In this document: in pieces, positions 25,016 through 33,928 of the stretch | How positions within the stretch are numbered: position 1 is the stretch's first letter | How the letters are laid out: each line of letters opens with the position of its first letter | NCBI GenBank assembly: GCA_001795455.1 | Contig: MGPB01000037.1 | Location: 37,310 to 101,309 of the forward strand | Direction: 5' to 3' | From: Curvibacter sp. GWA2_63_95 | GTDB taxonomy: Bacteria > Pseudomonadota > Gammaproteobacteria > Burkholderiales > Burkholderiaceae_C | Length of the DNA: 64,000 nucleotides | The notes under the pieces: generated by a model | Told to the model about the DNA's origin: nothing | Databases searched by the model: none | Seen by the model: the letters and a program-made list of their open reading frames with translations, nothing else | Position numbers and translations under genes: made by a program

Positions 25016-25582
25016 TTACGGCGCGTTGGACTCCAGCCCTTGCAGCACACGACCACGGCCGGCGGTCAGGAGGTTGGCATAGTTCGCCAGCCCCGCCACC
25101 AGACGGCCCAAGGCGCGGACCACCAGGCCCAGGCCTTGCCCCACATCACGCAGGGGTTGCACCACATTGGTCTGGAATCGCGTCACCAGGCAAGTCTGCG
25201 GCTGTGCCACCCATTGCAGCTGAATGCCCTCTTGTCCCTTGTACGGCCACGCCTCCACCACCACACGCTGCCCGGCGCGCAATTGCAAGTCATGGCCCAA
25301 CGCCACGAAATGGTCACCGGTTTCCAATAGCGGGGTGTGGCGCGACACATCCAGCGTGGCCCAGGCACGGCCTGACACCACACGCAGCACACCAGCGGTG
25401 CGCGGCCGCACGGTCACGGCACGGCCCTTGGGCAGGACCCAGGGCGCCTCCTCGGTGATCGCCATCGCGTCGAGCGTCAGCTCGGCCATGGGGTCTTGGG
25501 GCGCTGACAGGCGGGGGCCGGACAAGGCATCGGACACAAATGAGGACAGGGATGGTTGCGGGGACGGGCTTTGGACGGACAT
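25016..25582 (-). CDS. DUF2917 domain protein
   Basis: The product is a 188-residue soluble protein. The central part 'LPKGRAVTVRPRTAGVLRVV' followed by 'SGRAWATLDV' and 'GDHFVALGHDLQLRAGQRVV' matches DUF2917, a small cupin-like beta domain of unknown role common in Burkholderiales. Good ribosome-binding site AAGGAG precedes MSVQSPSPQ. It is divergent from a LysR gene, an arrangement that often means the LysR protein controls it. Confidence 0.75.
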   Translation of the reverse strand: MSVQSPSPQPSLSSFVSDALSGPRLSAPQDPMAELTLDAMAITEEAPWVLPKGRAVTVRPRTAGVLRVVSGRAWATLDVSRHTPLLETGDHFVALGHDLQLRAGQRVVVEAWPYKGQEGIQLQWVAQPQTCLVTRFQTNVVQPLRDVGQGLGLVVRALGRLVAGLANYANLLTAGRGRVLQGLESNAP

Positions 25583-25695
25583 GGTGGGCTCCTTAAAAAG
25601 GTGGTTGGGCAATGAATGATCTGCCCGCGCGCCTGCAGCGTCCAATGAAATCGGGCTATGCTATTCATTCCATTCCCGCATCAATCCATTTCGCC

Positions 25696-26697
25696 ATGTC
25701 CAACGCCGCACCCTCCAGCACCGAGATCCGTCTGCGCACCCGGCCGATTGCCGTGGGCCATTTGCGCGCCCTGGAGGCGGTGGCCCGCCACCTCAATTTC
25801 CGGGCGGCGGCGGAGGAGCTGTCGCTGACGCAGAGCGCGGTGAGCCGCCAGGTGCAAGCGTTGGAAGAGGAAGTTGGTGTACCCCTGTTTTTGCGCCACA
25901 CCCGCGCCGTGGAGCTGACCAGTGCGGGCAGCCAATTGTTGCGCGCCGTGGTGCCTTCGCTGGAGCGGGTGGACAGCGCGGTGCGCCTGATCCGCCGCAC
26001 GGCGGGGCGCAAAAGTGTGGCCATTTCCACCTGGGCTTCGTTTGCGTCGATGTGGTTGATCCCGCGGCTTGAAGCCTTCCAGGCCGAGTACCCCGACATC
26101 GACATCCGCCTGGACGCCACCGACAACCCGGTGGACCTGGACACCAGCGATGTGGACCTGGCCATCCGTTACACCCGCCCGGGTAACGTCGGCTCCGATG
26201 CCGTACGGCTGTTTGGCGAACAGCTCACCCCTGTGGCCAGCCCCTGGCTGCTGAAAAGCGGGCCACCGCTGCGCAAGGCCGCCGACCTGAACCGCTTTGC
26301 CCTGCTGGAAGCCAGCGACAGCCACCGCCACCAAAACCTGGAATGGCTGACCTGGCGGCGCTGGCTGGACGGCAACGACTTGCCCAAGCTGGAGCCCAAG
26401 CGCTGGATGTACTTCAACTACGCGCACCAGATCGTGCAGGCCGCACTCACCGGCCAGGGCGTGGCGCTGGCGCGCATGCCGCTGGTGGCCGACAGCCTGG
26501 CCAGTGGCGACCTGGTGGAGGTGCTGCCCAACGGCCGCATCGACACGCCGCTGGTGTATTTTTTAATTGTGGGCCCACGCAGTGGCGCACGCCCCGAAAT
26601 CCAGGCGTTTTGCCAGTGGCTGATGGCGCAAGCCGCCATCACCCGCACCGCCATTGGCGAGGTGCCCGACCCGGAAACCAACGCCCATCCGGACTGA
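25696..26697 (+). CDS. LysR-family transcriptional regulator (GcvA-like)
   Basis: The product has 333 residues. The N-terminal winged helix is 'VGHLRALEAVARHLNFRAAA' then 'EELSLTQSAVSRQVQALEEE' (residues about 20-60), and the effector domain with 'DVDLAIRYTRPG' is typical of the GcvA/AmpR branch. The start MSNAAPSSTE is preferred; an in-frame start at 25612 would add 28 residues that overlap the promoter region of the divergent DUF2917 gene. The target is inferred to be that neighbour. Confidence 0.88.
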   Translation: MSNAAPSSTEIRLRTRPIAVGHLRALEAVARHLNFRAAAEELSLTQSAVSRQVQALEEEVGVPLFLRHTRAVELTSAGSQLLRAVVPSLERVDSAVRLIRRTAGRKSVAISTWASFASMWLIPRLEAFQAEYPDIDIRLDATDNPVDLDTSDVDLAIRYTRPGNVGSDAVRLFGEQLTPVASPWLLKSGPPLRKAADLNRFALLEASDSHRHQNLEWLTWRRWLDGNDLPKLEPKRWMYFNYAHQIVQAALTGQGVALARMPLVADSLASGDLVEVLPNGRIDTPLVYFLIVGPRSGARPEIQAFCQWLMAQAAITRTAIGEVPDPETNAHPD

Positions 26698-26728
26698 GCC
26701 ATTGCCGCGCTGCAGACCTTCCCCGACA

Positions 26729-27313
26729 ATGGCACGCATGCGTAACCCTCTTACCCCAGCCCTGCTGGTGCTGGCCCTGCTAGGCAGCCTGTCGGCCCAG
26801 GCGCAGGACGCACTGTTCACCAAGCGCCAGACCACGCTGCGCGAGGGCCCGGCCGAGAGCGCGACCGCCCTGGCCACCCTGCCCGCCCAAACCGCCCTGA
26901 CCCGCCAGCCCACGCGCCAGGGTGCTTGGGTGCAGGTCAAAACGGCGGCAGGTGCCAGTGGCTGGATCCACCTGTTTGACGTGGGCCCTGCCACCGAGCA
27001 GAGCAGCGTAGCCAGTGCAGCCACCGGCGCCCTGCGCGGTCTCTCGAACCTGTTCAACCGCGGCAGCGCGCAAAACCAGAACACCAGTGGCACCACCGCC
27101 ACGGTGGGCATTCGCGGCCTTGGGGCCGAAGACATTGCCAACGCCCAACCCAATCTCGCCGCCCTGGCGCAGGCGGAGGGTCTGCGCCAGGACGCCACCC
27201 AAGCCAAACGTTTTGCCACCGAGGCAGGCCTGAGCGCCCACACGGTGGACGCGCTGCCGGTGCCTGCGCCTCCCGCCCCGGCCAACAACACCAACGCGGG
27301 ATTCTCGCCATGA
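26729..27313 (+). CDS. Secreted SH3-domain protein
   Basis: The product has 194 residues with a signal peptide ending 'SLSAQAQ'. A bacterial SH3-like domain follows ('TLREGPAESATALATLPAQT' to 'GASGWIHLFDVGP'), then a low-complexity tail. Such domains usually bind cell-wall peptides. The stop overlaps the start of the M48 protease gene (ATGA), so the two are coupled and probably act together in the periplasm. An alternative start three codons later (MRNPLTP) is possible. Confidence 0.8.
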   Translation: MARMRNPLTPALLVLALLGSLSAQAQDALFTKRQTTLREGPAESATALATLPAQTALTRQPTRQGAWVQVKTAAGASGWIHLFDVGPATEQSSVASAATGALRGLSNLFNRGSAQNQNTSGTTATVGIRGLGAEDIANAQPNLAALAQAEGLRQDATQAKRFATEAGLSAHTVDALPVPAPPAPANNTNAGFSP

Positions 27314-28227
27314 AACACACCCTCGCCGCTCTGGGGTGGGCGCTGTGCTTCGCCACCCTGCCCCACGCTGCACTGGCGCAAGACCCCGGCAAGATGCTGG
27401 GCGGCCTGCTGCAAAACATCCTCAAGCCCAATGCAGCCGGCAACAACAGCGCCCCTGCGGCTGCGGCCAACAACACGGACCTGGTCGGCCTGCTCTCGCA
27501 ATCGATGGAACAGATCGACGAGCCCAAGGAAATCGAGATGGGCCGCCAGCTCGCCGCGGTGCTGCTGGGCGCCAAGCCCCTGCACAGGGATGTGGCCCTG
27601 CAGCGCTATGTGAACCGCCTGGGCCGCTGGATCAGCCTGCAGTCCGACCGGCCCAACCTGCCCTGGACTTTTGCCGTGTTGGACGACACGGGCTACAACG
27701 CCTTTGCCGCGCCAGGCGGTTATGTGTTTGTGACCAAGGGTTTGGTGGATTCGGTGGCCGATGAGTCCGAGCTGGCTGGCATCGTGGCGCACGAGATCCA
27801 CCACGTGGTGGCCAAACACCATTTGGCCGCCATGCGCAAGTCGGCGCAAACCGGCCTGCTGACCCGTGCCATTGCGTCGCAACTGGGCAACAACGCGCAA
27901 GGCGCGCTGTCGGCCCAACTGCTGGCGCTGGGGCGCGAGGTGTATTCCAAGGGCCTGGACCAGAGCGACGAGTTTGATGCTGACCGCAGCGGCGTGGCCT
28001 TGGCCGCACGTGCGGGTTTTGATCCCTATGGCCTGGTGGCGGTGTTGCAGCAATTGCGCACTGCGAAACCGGACAACCCGGTGTTCACCCTGGCGCTGAG
28101 CACCCACCCTGCCACCCAAGTGCGGCTGGACCAGTTGGAGGCTGCCATGGGCCAGCGCCTGGATGCACTGTCGGGCAAGCCTTCGCCCAGCGTTGCACAG
28201 CGCATGGCCCCTGCGGGCAACCGCTGA
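27310..28227 (+). CDS. Periplasmic M48-family metalloprotease
   Basis: The product has 305 residues with a signal peptide ending 'AALAQ'. The zinc motif is HEIHH (161-165) and the third ligand is the glutamate in DEFDADRSG (about 221), as in M48 enzymes such as LoiP/BepA that handle outer-membrane proteins. It lacks TPR repeats, so it is LoiP-like rather than BepA-like. It is translationally coupled to the SH3 protein gene. Confidence 0.9.
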   Translation: MKHTLAALGWALCFATLPHAALAQDPGKMLGGLLQNILKPNAAGNNSAPAAAANNTDLVGLLSQSMEQIDEPKEIEMGRQLAAVLLGAKPLHRDVALQRYVNRLGRWISLQSDRPNLPWTFAVLDDTGYNAFAAPGGYVFVTKGLVDSVADESELAGIVAHEIHHVVAKHHLAAMRKSAQTGLLTRAIASQLGNNAQGALSAQLLALGREVYSKGLDQSDEFDADRSGVALAARAGFDPYGLVAVLQQLRTAKPDNPVFTLALSTHPATQVRLDQLEAAMGQRLDALSGKPSPSVAQRMAPAGNR

Positions 28228-28244
28228 GTGCGGTTGTTGCAGCC

Positions 28245-29333
28245 ATGATCACGCGGCGTGCCGCCTTGGCTGCGCCCCTGTTGGGCAGCCTGCTGCCCCG
28301 TGCATGGGCACTGCCTGCCAAGCGCCTCACTTTTCCACGCGATGCGGGGAGCCACAACAACTTTGCCACCGAGTGGTGGTACCTCACGGGTTATGCCAAC
28401 GTGGCGGGCCAAGCTGCGGCGATGGGGTTTCAGGTCACGTTTTTCCGCAGCCGCGTGGCGGCCACGCAGGACATGCCATCGCGCCTGGCCGCCAGGCAAT
28501 TGCTGTTTGCCCACGCCGCCGTGACCGATGTGGCGGGCAAGAAACTGTGGCACGACCAGCGCATTGCCCGCTGGTCTGGCGAGGCCGCAGGTAGCAACCC
28601 GGCGGATACGGCATCGGCCAGCGCACAGGACACGGGCGTGCAGCTGCGCGATTGGTCTTTGCAGCGACAGGGCACTGACCTGCAGGCACAGATTCCTGCA
28701 GGCGACTTCACACTGGCTCTGAACATCAACACCACCCAGCCCGTGCTGCTGCAAGGGAAAGACGGCCTTTCGCGCAAAGGGCCGGAAGAAAAACAGGCCA
28801 GCTACTACTACAGCGAGCCGCAGCTGCAGGTGCGCGGCAGCATCACGCTGCAGGGGAAAACACGTGTGTTGGAAGCCGGCAGCACCGCCTGGCTGGACCA
28901 TGAATGGAGCCAGGAAGTGCTGCACCCGCAGGCGGTGGGCTGGGACTGGATCGGCATCAACCTGTTCGACGGCAGCGCGCTCACCGCGTTTCAGCTGCGC
29001 GACCGGCAAGGCGGCGTGTTGTGGGACGGTGGTTCGTTCCGCAGCGCGGCAGGAGCACGCTATGCGTTTACACGCGGCGAGGTGCTGTTCAAACCCGTGC
29101 GCAGCTGGCGCAGCCCTCTGAGCAAGGCCAGCTACCCTGTGGAGTGGGTGGTGCGCACCCCCGCCGACTACTACACGGTGAAGGCCGTCATCGACAACCA
29201 GGAACTCGACAGCCGCGGCTCCACGGGCGCCATCTACTGGGAAGGCCTGAGCGAGGTGTGGGACAGCAACGGCAAGCTGGTAGGGCGCGGTCACCTGGAG
29301 ATGACGGGGTACGCGGCGGCGCTAAAACTCTAG
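28245..29333 (+). CDS. AttH/CrtC-like lipocalin-fold secreted protein
   Basis: The product has 362 residues with a twin-arginine-like leader (ITRRAALAAPLLGSLLPRAW). Conserved blocks 'NNFATEWWYLTGYA', 'AWLDHEWSQEVL' and 'GWDWIGINLFDGSALTAFQL' define the carotenoid 1,2-hydratase-like/AttH family, a two-domain lipocalin-like fold. AttH-type proteins are commonly encoded with an FtsX-type permease and ATPase, so this is probably the periplasmic partner of the permease at 17704 and ATPase at 829 and not a carotenoid enzyme. No carotenoid genes are present. Confidence 0.82.
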   Translation: MITRRAALAAPLLGSLLPRAWALPAKRLTFPRDAGSHNNFATEWWYLTGYANVAGQAAAMGFQVTFFRSRVAATQDMPSRLAARQLLFAHAAVTDVAGKKLWHDQRIARWSGEAAGSNPADTASASAQDTGVQLRDWSLQRQGTDLQAQIPAGDFTLALNINTTQPVLLQGKDGLSRKGPEEKQASYYYSEPQLQVRGSITLQGKTRVLEAGSTAWLDHEWSQEVLHPQAVGWDWIGINLFDGSALTAFQLRDRQGGVLWDGGSFRSAAGARYAFTRGEVLFKPVRSWRSPLSKASYPVEWVVRTPADYYTVKAVIDNQELDSRGSTGAIYWEGLSEVWDSNGKLVGRGHLEMTGYAAALKL

Positions 29334-29370
29334 CCGGGCTGCAACATACCGCAACAAAGTGAAAAACAAC

Positions 29371-29432
29371 CGCTACAAATTTAGTAGCTGCCCGCGCAAT
29401 AATCACGGGCGCCAGAGGCATATTTCCTTATA
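29371..29432 (+). repeat. Dispersed repeat copy e, intergenic
   Basis: The sequence reads GCTACAAATTTAGTAGCTGC then CCGCGCAATAATCACGGGCG and CCAGAGGCATATTT, a close family match. It lies in the 148-base gap between the AttH-like gene and the ABC exporter; nothing else is seen there. Confidence 0.8.
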
Positions 29433-29481
29433 TTTCTCGGCCCACCTTGCCTCCACCGCCCTCGCCCCCACCTAGGCTGCC

Positions 29482-31260
29482 ATGACCTCCTCCGACCGCC
29501 CCAAAGCCAGCAATCCCAAATCCCTCTCCGGCCTGCTGCCGTTTCTGCGGCCCTACCGGGGTCGTATCGGCATGGCGCTGGTGTTTCTGGTGCTGGCGGC
29601 GGGCGCCACGCTGGCCTTCCCGCTGGCGCTGCGCAGCTTGATTGATGGTGGGCTGGTGCAGGCCGACAAGGGCGCGCAGGTGATGGCGCTGCGCGAGCAT
29701 TTTGCGGCGCTGTTCGCCGTGGCCGTGGCGCTGGGCCTGTTTTCGGCAGCGCGTTTTTACATGGTGAGCTGGCTGGGCGAGCGCGTCACCGCTGACCTGC
29801 GCAATGCGGTCTACAGCCATGTACTCAAGCAGAGCCCCGAGTTTTTTGAGACTACGCAAACCGGCGAGGTGCTCTCGCGCCTATCGGCCGACACCACGCT
29901 GGTGCAAACCGTGGTGGGCTCGTCGCTCTCCATGGGGCTGCGCAATGCGGTGATGGGCATTGGCGCGCTGGGCGTGTTGGTCTGGACCAACCCGGTGGTG
30001 ATGCTGCAGGTGCTGGTGGTGCTGGTTTTGGTGGTAGTGCCCAGCCTGTGGTTTGGCCGACGCGTGCGCAAGCTCTCCCGTGCGTCGCAAGACCGCATTG
30101 CCGACTCCAGCGCCATCGCAGCCGAAGTACTGAACGCGATTCCCGTGGTGCAAAGCTACACCGCCGAAGGACGTGAGACCGCGCGTTTTGTCACCTCCAC
30201 CGACAACGCTTTCGAGACTGCCACCAAGCGCAGCCTGATGCGGTCCATGCTGGTGGCCTTCATCATCATCGCCACCAGCGCGGCACTGCTGTGGGGGCTG
30301 TACCAGGGCACACAGGCCGTGGCCGAGGGCCGCATCACGGCCGGCCACCTGGGCCAGACCGTGGTCTACGTGATCATCCTGGCCAGCGCGTTTGCCGTGC
30401 TGGGTGAGGTCTATGGCGACCTGCTGCGCGCGGCGGGCGCCACCGAACGCCTGATGGAGCTGCTGGGCACCCAGTCGCCTATCACTTCACCATCAAAACC
30501 GGCTCTGGCGCCCATGCCCACTGCGGGAAGCGGTATCAAATTTGAAGCAATTGATTTCCACTACCCCTCGCGCCCCTTGCAGCCCGCGCTGCAAAACTTC
30601 AGCCTGAACGTGTTGCCCGGCCAGACCGTGGCCATTGTCGGGCCCAGCGGGGCGGGCAAGAGCACGGTGTTCCAGCTGCTGCTGCGCTACTACGACCCGC
30701 AAAGCGGCGGCATTGTGCTGGATGGTGTAGGCACGCGTGACATGGCGCTGGACGCGCTGCGCCAGCGCGTAGGCATCGTCCCGCAGGACGCCGTGATCTT
30801 CTCCAGCAGCGCGCTGGAAAACATCCGCTACGGCAAGCCCGATGCCACCGACGCCGAAGTGAAGGCCGCCGCACAAGCGGCATTTGCCCACGAGTTCATC
30901 ACCGCCCTGCCCCAGGGCTACGACACCTTCTTGGGCGAACGTGGAGTGCGCCTATCGGGCGGGCAGCGCCAGCGCATTGCGATTGCGCGCGCCATGCTGA
31001 AGAACCCGCCCCTGCTGCTGCTGGACGAAGCCACCAGCGCACTGGACGCCGAGAGCGAACGCATGGTGCAGGCGGCGTTGGAGTCGGCCATGCGCGACCG
31101 CACCACGCTGGTCATTGCGCACCGCCTGGCCACGGTGCAAAAGGCCGACCTGATTGTGGTGCTGGACCACGGGAAGCTGGTGGAACAGGGCACGCACGCC
31201 GAGCTGGTGGCACGCGGCGGTGTCTACGCCGGGCTGGCGGCACTGCAATTCAACGCCTGA
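29482..31260 (+). CDS. ABC exporter, MsbA/multidrug type
   Basis: This 592-residue half-transporter has six N-terminal membrane helices fused to an ATPase domain: Walker [10 protein letters not shown] (about 391-399), signature LSGGQRQR, Walker [13 protein letters not shown] and the H-loop 'IAHRLATV'. It resembles the exporters with heterogeneous roles found beside MsbA in betaproteobacteria. There is no C39 peptidase domain. A degenerate antisense repeat copy (f) encodes the linker between the membrane and ATPase parts ('[12 protein letters not shown]'). Confidence 0.9.
   Translation: MTSSDRPKASNPKSLSGLLPFLRPYRGRIGMALVFLVLAAGATLAFPLALRSLIDGGLVQADKGAQVMALREHFAALFAVAVALGLFSAARFYMVSWLGERVTADLRNAVYSHVLKQSPEFFETTQTGEVLSRLSADTTLVQTVVGSSLSMGLRNAVMGIGALGVLVWTNPVVMLQVLVVLVLVVVPSLWFGRRVRKLSRASQDRIADSSAIAAEVLNAIPVVQSYTAEGRETARFVTSTDNAFETATKRSLMRSMLVAFIIIATSAALLWGLYQGTQAVAEGRITAGHLGQTVVYVIILASAFAVLGEVYGDLLRAAGATERLMELLGTQSPITSPSKPALAPMPTAGSGIKFEAIDFHYPSRPLQPALQNFSLNVLPGQTVAIVGPSGAGKSTVFQLLLRYYDPQSGGIVLDGVGTRDMALDALRQRVGIVPQDAVIFSSSALENIRYGKPDATDAEVKAAAQAAFAHEFITALPQGYDTFLGERGVRLSGGQRQRIAIARAMLKNPPLLLLDEATSALDAESERMVQAALESAMRDRTTLVIAHRLATVQKADLIVVLDHGKLVEQGTHAELVARGGVYAGLAALQFNA
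30485..30551 (-). repeat. Dispersed repeat copy f, degenerate, antisense inside the exporter
   Basis: The minus strand reads TTTGATACCGCTTCCCGCAG then TGGGCATGGGCGCCAGAGCC and GGTTTTGATGG, aligned throughout with the family but with several changes. It encodes the linker peptide [12 protein letters not shown] in the same frame as copies b and d. Confidence 0.6.
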
Positions 31261-31288
31261 GCTAGCAGAAACGCGGCCGTGTAAAGCA

Positions 31289-31317
31289 TTGAAATGCGGG
31301 GGTGAAGTGCCTAAAAT
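31289..31317 (+). promoter_or_regulatory. Sigma-70-type promoter of the small-protein pair
   Basis: TTGAAA (31289-31294) and TAAAAT (31312-31317) are separated by exactly 17 bases, 28 bases before the start codon of the first small gene. This suggests the pair is transcribed on its own and not only from the exporter. Confidence 0.6.
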
Positions 31318-31345
31318 CAAGGCATTCAACCCTTGGGAGATTCGT

Positions 31346-31543
31346 ATGGACGTCAGCAAAGCCAAGCCACAACAGGTGCAGCAGGCCCAAGCGGCCAAAC
31401 GCACCCAGGAGGTGCGGGAGACACAGCAGCGCGAAGCGCAAGCCAAAGCGACCGCCCCCCAAAAAACCGAAGAGCCCAAACCCAAACCGGTGGTCAACAG
31501 CCAGGGCCAAACCACCGGCCGGTTGCTCAACGTCACCGCCTGA
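31346..31543 (+). CDS. Small hydrophilic protein with C-terminal NSQGQTTGRLLNVTA tail
   Basis: The product is a 65-residue, highly charged, Gln/Lys/Glu-rich protein with no signal peptide or membrane segment and a likely helical N-terminal half. The start MDVSKAKPQQ follows the ribosome-binding site GGGAGA; the track ORF is longer but starts inside the exporter frame shadow. Its last 15 residues match those of the next protein (NSQGQSTGRILNVSA). The function is unknown. Confidence 0.75.
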   Translation: MDVSKAKPQQVQQAQAAKRTQEVRETQQREAQAKATAPQKTEEPKPKPVVNSQGQTTGRLLNVTA

Positions 31544-31564
31544 GCTGCCACGGGACCTGCGACC

Positions 31565-31969
31565 ATGGTCGCCATCACTGCCACCAATTCGGCATCGCCT
31601 TCTTTGCAGGCGACGCTGAGCAAGGCGCGCATCGAGCAAGCGCGGCGTGAAGCCGACTCGGCCGAAGCGCGGGCCAGCGACCTGCGAGCGCAGGCCGATG
31701 AAGCAGAACGTGAGGCCCAAGACCGCAACCAGACCGCCCGTAGCCTCAGTGCCCGCAGCCAAGGCGCGGACAGCACCTACACCAGCGCCCTGCGTCGCCC
31801 CAGCAGCGAAGTGCCGCCCGCCACACAAGATTTTCTGGAACGCATGTACTCCGCAGCCAACCCCAAGTTTGCTGCGAGTGGCAACCCTCTCAAGCAAGAC
31901 GGCGATGCAGCCCCCGTGCTGAACAGCCAGGGACAATCTACCGGGCGCATCCTGAACGTCAGCGCCTGA
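31565..31969 (+). CDS. Small coiled-coil protein sharing the same C-terminal tail
   Basis: The product has 134 residues. A heptad-like segment 'KARIEQARREADSAEARASD' continuing to 'EAEREAQDRNQ' predicts a coiled coil, followed by a flexible region and the tail NSQGQSTGRILNVSA, nearly identical to the tail of the preceding gene, 21 bases upstream. No signal peptide or known domain is seen. The pair looks like an operon of two unrelated bodies with one shared tail. Confidence 0.72.
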   Translation: MVAITATNSASPSLQATLSKARIEQARREADSAEARASDLRAQADEAEREAQDRNQTARSLSARSQGADSTYTSALRRPSSEVPPATQDFLERMYSAANPKFAASGNPLKQDGDAAPVLNSQGQSTGRILNVSA

Positions 31970-32011
31970 CGTCGTTATTAATTTTTTGCATAGTTTGCAA
32001 ATGAAGTGGCC

Positions 32012-32041
32012 TTGGACAGGTCGTCATGGCGCGCCTACATT
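32012..32041 (+). promoter_or_regulatory. Possible promoter of gdhA
   Basis: TTGGAC (32012-32017) and TACATT (32036-32041) are 18 bases apart, with the ribosome-binding site AAGGAG following before the gdhA start at 32074. Confidence 0.35.
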
Positions 32042-32073
32042 GCGGGCCATGACGACAACCACAAGGAGCATTC

Positions 32074-33399
32074 ATGTCGCAACACCACGCTAAACCGGCG
32101 TCTTCCGCACACCCAGCAGCCACGACCCATGCGCTGCCCTCCTACCTGCAGGCCGACCACCTCGGCCCCTGGGGCATTTACCTGCAACAGGTGGACCGTG
32201 TCACGCCCTACCTGGGCCACCTGGCGCGCTGGGCCGAGACCCTGAAGCGTCCCAAGCGCGCGCTGATCGTGGACGTACCGATCCAACTGGACAACGGCAC
32301 CGTGGCCCACTTTGAGGGCTACCGCGTGCAGCACAACACCTCGCGCGGCCCCGGCAAGGGCGGCGTGCGTTTTCACCAGGATGTGACCCTGTCCGAAGTG
32401 ATGGCCCTGTCAGCCTGGATGTCGATCAAGAATGCCGCGGTGAATGTGCCTTACGGCGGCGCCAAGGGCGGTATCCGAGTCGACCCCAAGACCCTGTCGC
32501 GTGGCGAACTGGAGCGCCTGACGCGCCGCTACACCAGCGAGATCGGCATCATCATCGGCCCCACCAAGGACATTCCGGCACCCGACGTCAACACCAACGA
32601 ACAGATCATGGCCTGGATGATGGACACCTACTCCATGAACGAAGGTGCCACCGCCACCGGTGTGGTCACCGGCAAGCCGATTGACCTGGGCGGCTCCTTG
32701 GGCCGCCGCGAGGCCACTGGGCGTGGCGTCTACACCGTGGGAGTGGAGGCAGCGCAGCACATTGGTCTGGATGTGACCCAGGCACGTGTGGCGGTACAGG
32801 GTTTTGGCAATGTAGGCGGTATCGCCGGCAAGCTGTTTGCCCAAGCCGGTGCCCGCGTGGTGGCGGTTCAGGACCATGGCGGCACGATTTACAAGGAATC
32901 CGGCCTGGACGTTCCGGCCTTGCTGGCCCACGTGGCAGCGCATGGTTCGGTAGCCGGATTCACGCCCGCAGAGTCGATTGCCAATGATGCCTTCTGGGAT
33001 GTGGATTGCGACATCCTGATTCCGGCAGCGCTGGAGCAGCAGATCACCAAGGCGAATGCGGGGCGCATCAAGGCCAGACTGGTGATCGAGGGCGCCAACG
33101 GCCCAACCACGCCCGAGGCCGATGACATTCTGCAAGAGCGCAATGTGCTGGTGTTGCCCGATGTGATTGCCAACGCGGGCGGTGTGACCGTGAGCTACTT
33201 CGAGTGGGTGCAGGATTTCTCCAGCTTCTTCTGGAGCGAGGACGAGATCAATGCCCGCCTGGTGCGCATCATGAAGGAAGCCTTCGCCGGCGTCTGGAAT
33301 GTGGCGCAGGACCACAAGGTGAGCCTGCGCACCGCGACGTTCATCGTGGCCTGCAAACGCATCCTGCATGCGCGCGAGCTGCGCGGTTTGTACCCCTGA
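32074..33399 (+). CDS. gdhA: Glutamate dehydrogenase (Glu/Leu/Phe/Val family)
   Basis: This 441-residue cytosolic enzyme catalyses reversible oxidative deamination of glutamate to 2-oxoglutarate and ammonia. The catalytic lysine region is PYGGAKGGI (K131), the substrate-binding '[10 protein letters not shown]' lies at 92-101, and the Rossmann motif GFGNVG at 243-248 precedes the C-terminal '[20 protein letters not shown]'. Length and pattern match the NAD-preferring hexameric class. It has its own promoter and a strong ribosome-binding site. Confidence 0.95.
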   Translation: MSQHHAKPASSAHPAATTHALPSYLQADHLGPWGIYLQQVDRVTPYLGHLARWAETLKRPKRALIVDVPIQLDNGTVAHFEGYRVQHNTSRGPGKGGVRFHQDVTLSEVMALSAWMSIKNAAVNVPYGGAKGGIRVDPKTLSRGELERLTRRYTSEIGIIIGPTKDIPAPDVNTNEQIMAWMMDTYSMNEGATATGVVTGKPIDLGGSLGRREATGRGVYTVGVEAAQHIGLDVTQARVAVQGFGNVGGIAGKLFAQAGARVVAVQDHGGTIYKESGLDVPALLAHVAAHGSVAGFTPAESIANDAFWDVDCDILIPAALEQQITKANAGRIKARLVIEGANGPTTPEADDILQERNVLVLPDVIANAGGVTVSYFEWVQDFSSFFWSEDEINARLVRIMKEAFAGVWNVAQDHKVSLRTATFIVACKRILHARELRGLYP

Positions 33400-33438
33400 C
33401 CAGCCAGCCACACAGCGGTGGGGCTTGGGGCGCCACCG

Positions 33439-33915
33439 CTACTGCAGAGGCCCTTTCAGGGCTTCGGGCAGGAGGAGTGGCATGACTTCAATGCCCTCCT
33501 CCACCAGCTCCCGGGCCTGCTCCGATGTGGTGTGCCCGCGGATGTTGCGTACCTCGGCTTCACCGTAGTGCATCTTGCGGGCTTCTTCGGCAAATTCGCT
33601 CCCCACATCGGTGGTGTTGGCCACCACATGGCGGGCCACGGCCATCCAAGCAGCAGCCAAGGCGGCTTCCACCTCGCCCATGCGTACCGGTGCAGACGGA
33701 CTGGCGGGCAATGCTGCCTCCTGCCCGGCTGCTTGCGGTTCACGCGCACCGGATAGGTTCAGGCGCGGCGCGCTGAGCTTCTTGACCACAGCAGGGTCCG
33801 CGCAAACCGGACATTGCACCAGCCCGCGACGACACTGCGAAACAAAGTCATCCTCCGACGCAAACCAACCTTCAAACAGGTGCTGATGGCTGCACGCGAG
33901 GTTCAGGACTTTCAT
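33439..33915 (-). CDS. DUF1178 family protein
   Basis: The product has 158 residues. The N-terminus 'MKVLNLACSHQHLFEGWFAS' with a C-x-x-C pair in 'VQCPVCADPAVVKKLSAPRL' matches DUF1178 proteins, which have a small zinc-ribbon-like start and unknown function. It is the last gene of the minus-strand core block, 13 bases after the NUDIX gene. The start was moved to MKVLNLACS; the longer track ORF overlaps the NUDIX gene. Confidence 0.87.
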   Translation of the reverse strand: MKVLNLACSHQHLFEGWFASEDDFVSQCRRGLVQCPVCADPAVVKKLSAPRLNLSGAREPQAAGQEAALPASPSAPVRMGEVEAALAAAWMAVARHVVANTTDVGSEFAEEARKMHYGEAEVRNIRGHTTSEQARELVEEGIEVMPLLLPEALKGPLQ

Positions 33916-33928
33916 GGCGGCAAAGCGT

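Noticed and set aside
26563-28119. 518-residue minus-strand ORF
   Set aside because: It is antisense to the SH3 and M48 genes, which are coupled by ATGA and have signal peptides.
33414-33440. Terminator after gdhA
   Set aside because: AGCGGTGG ... CCACCGCT forms a good stem, but there is no T run on either side, so it was not listed as a terminator.
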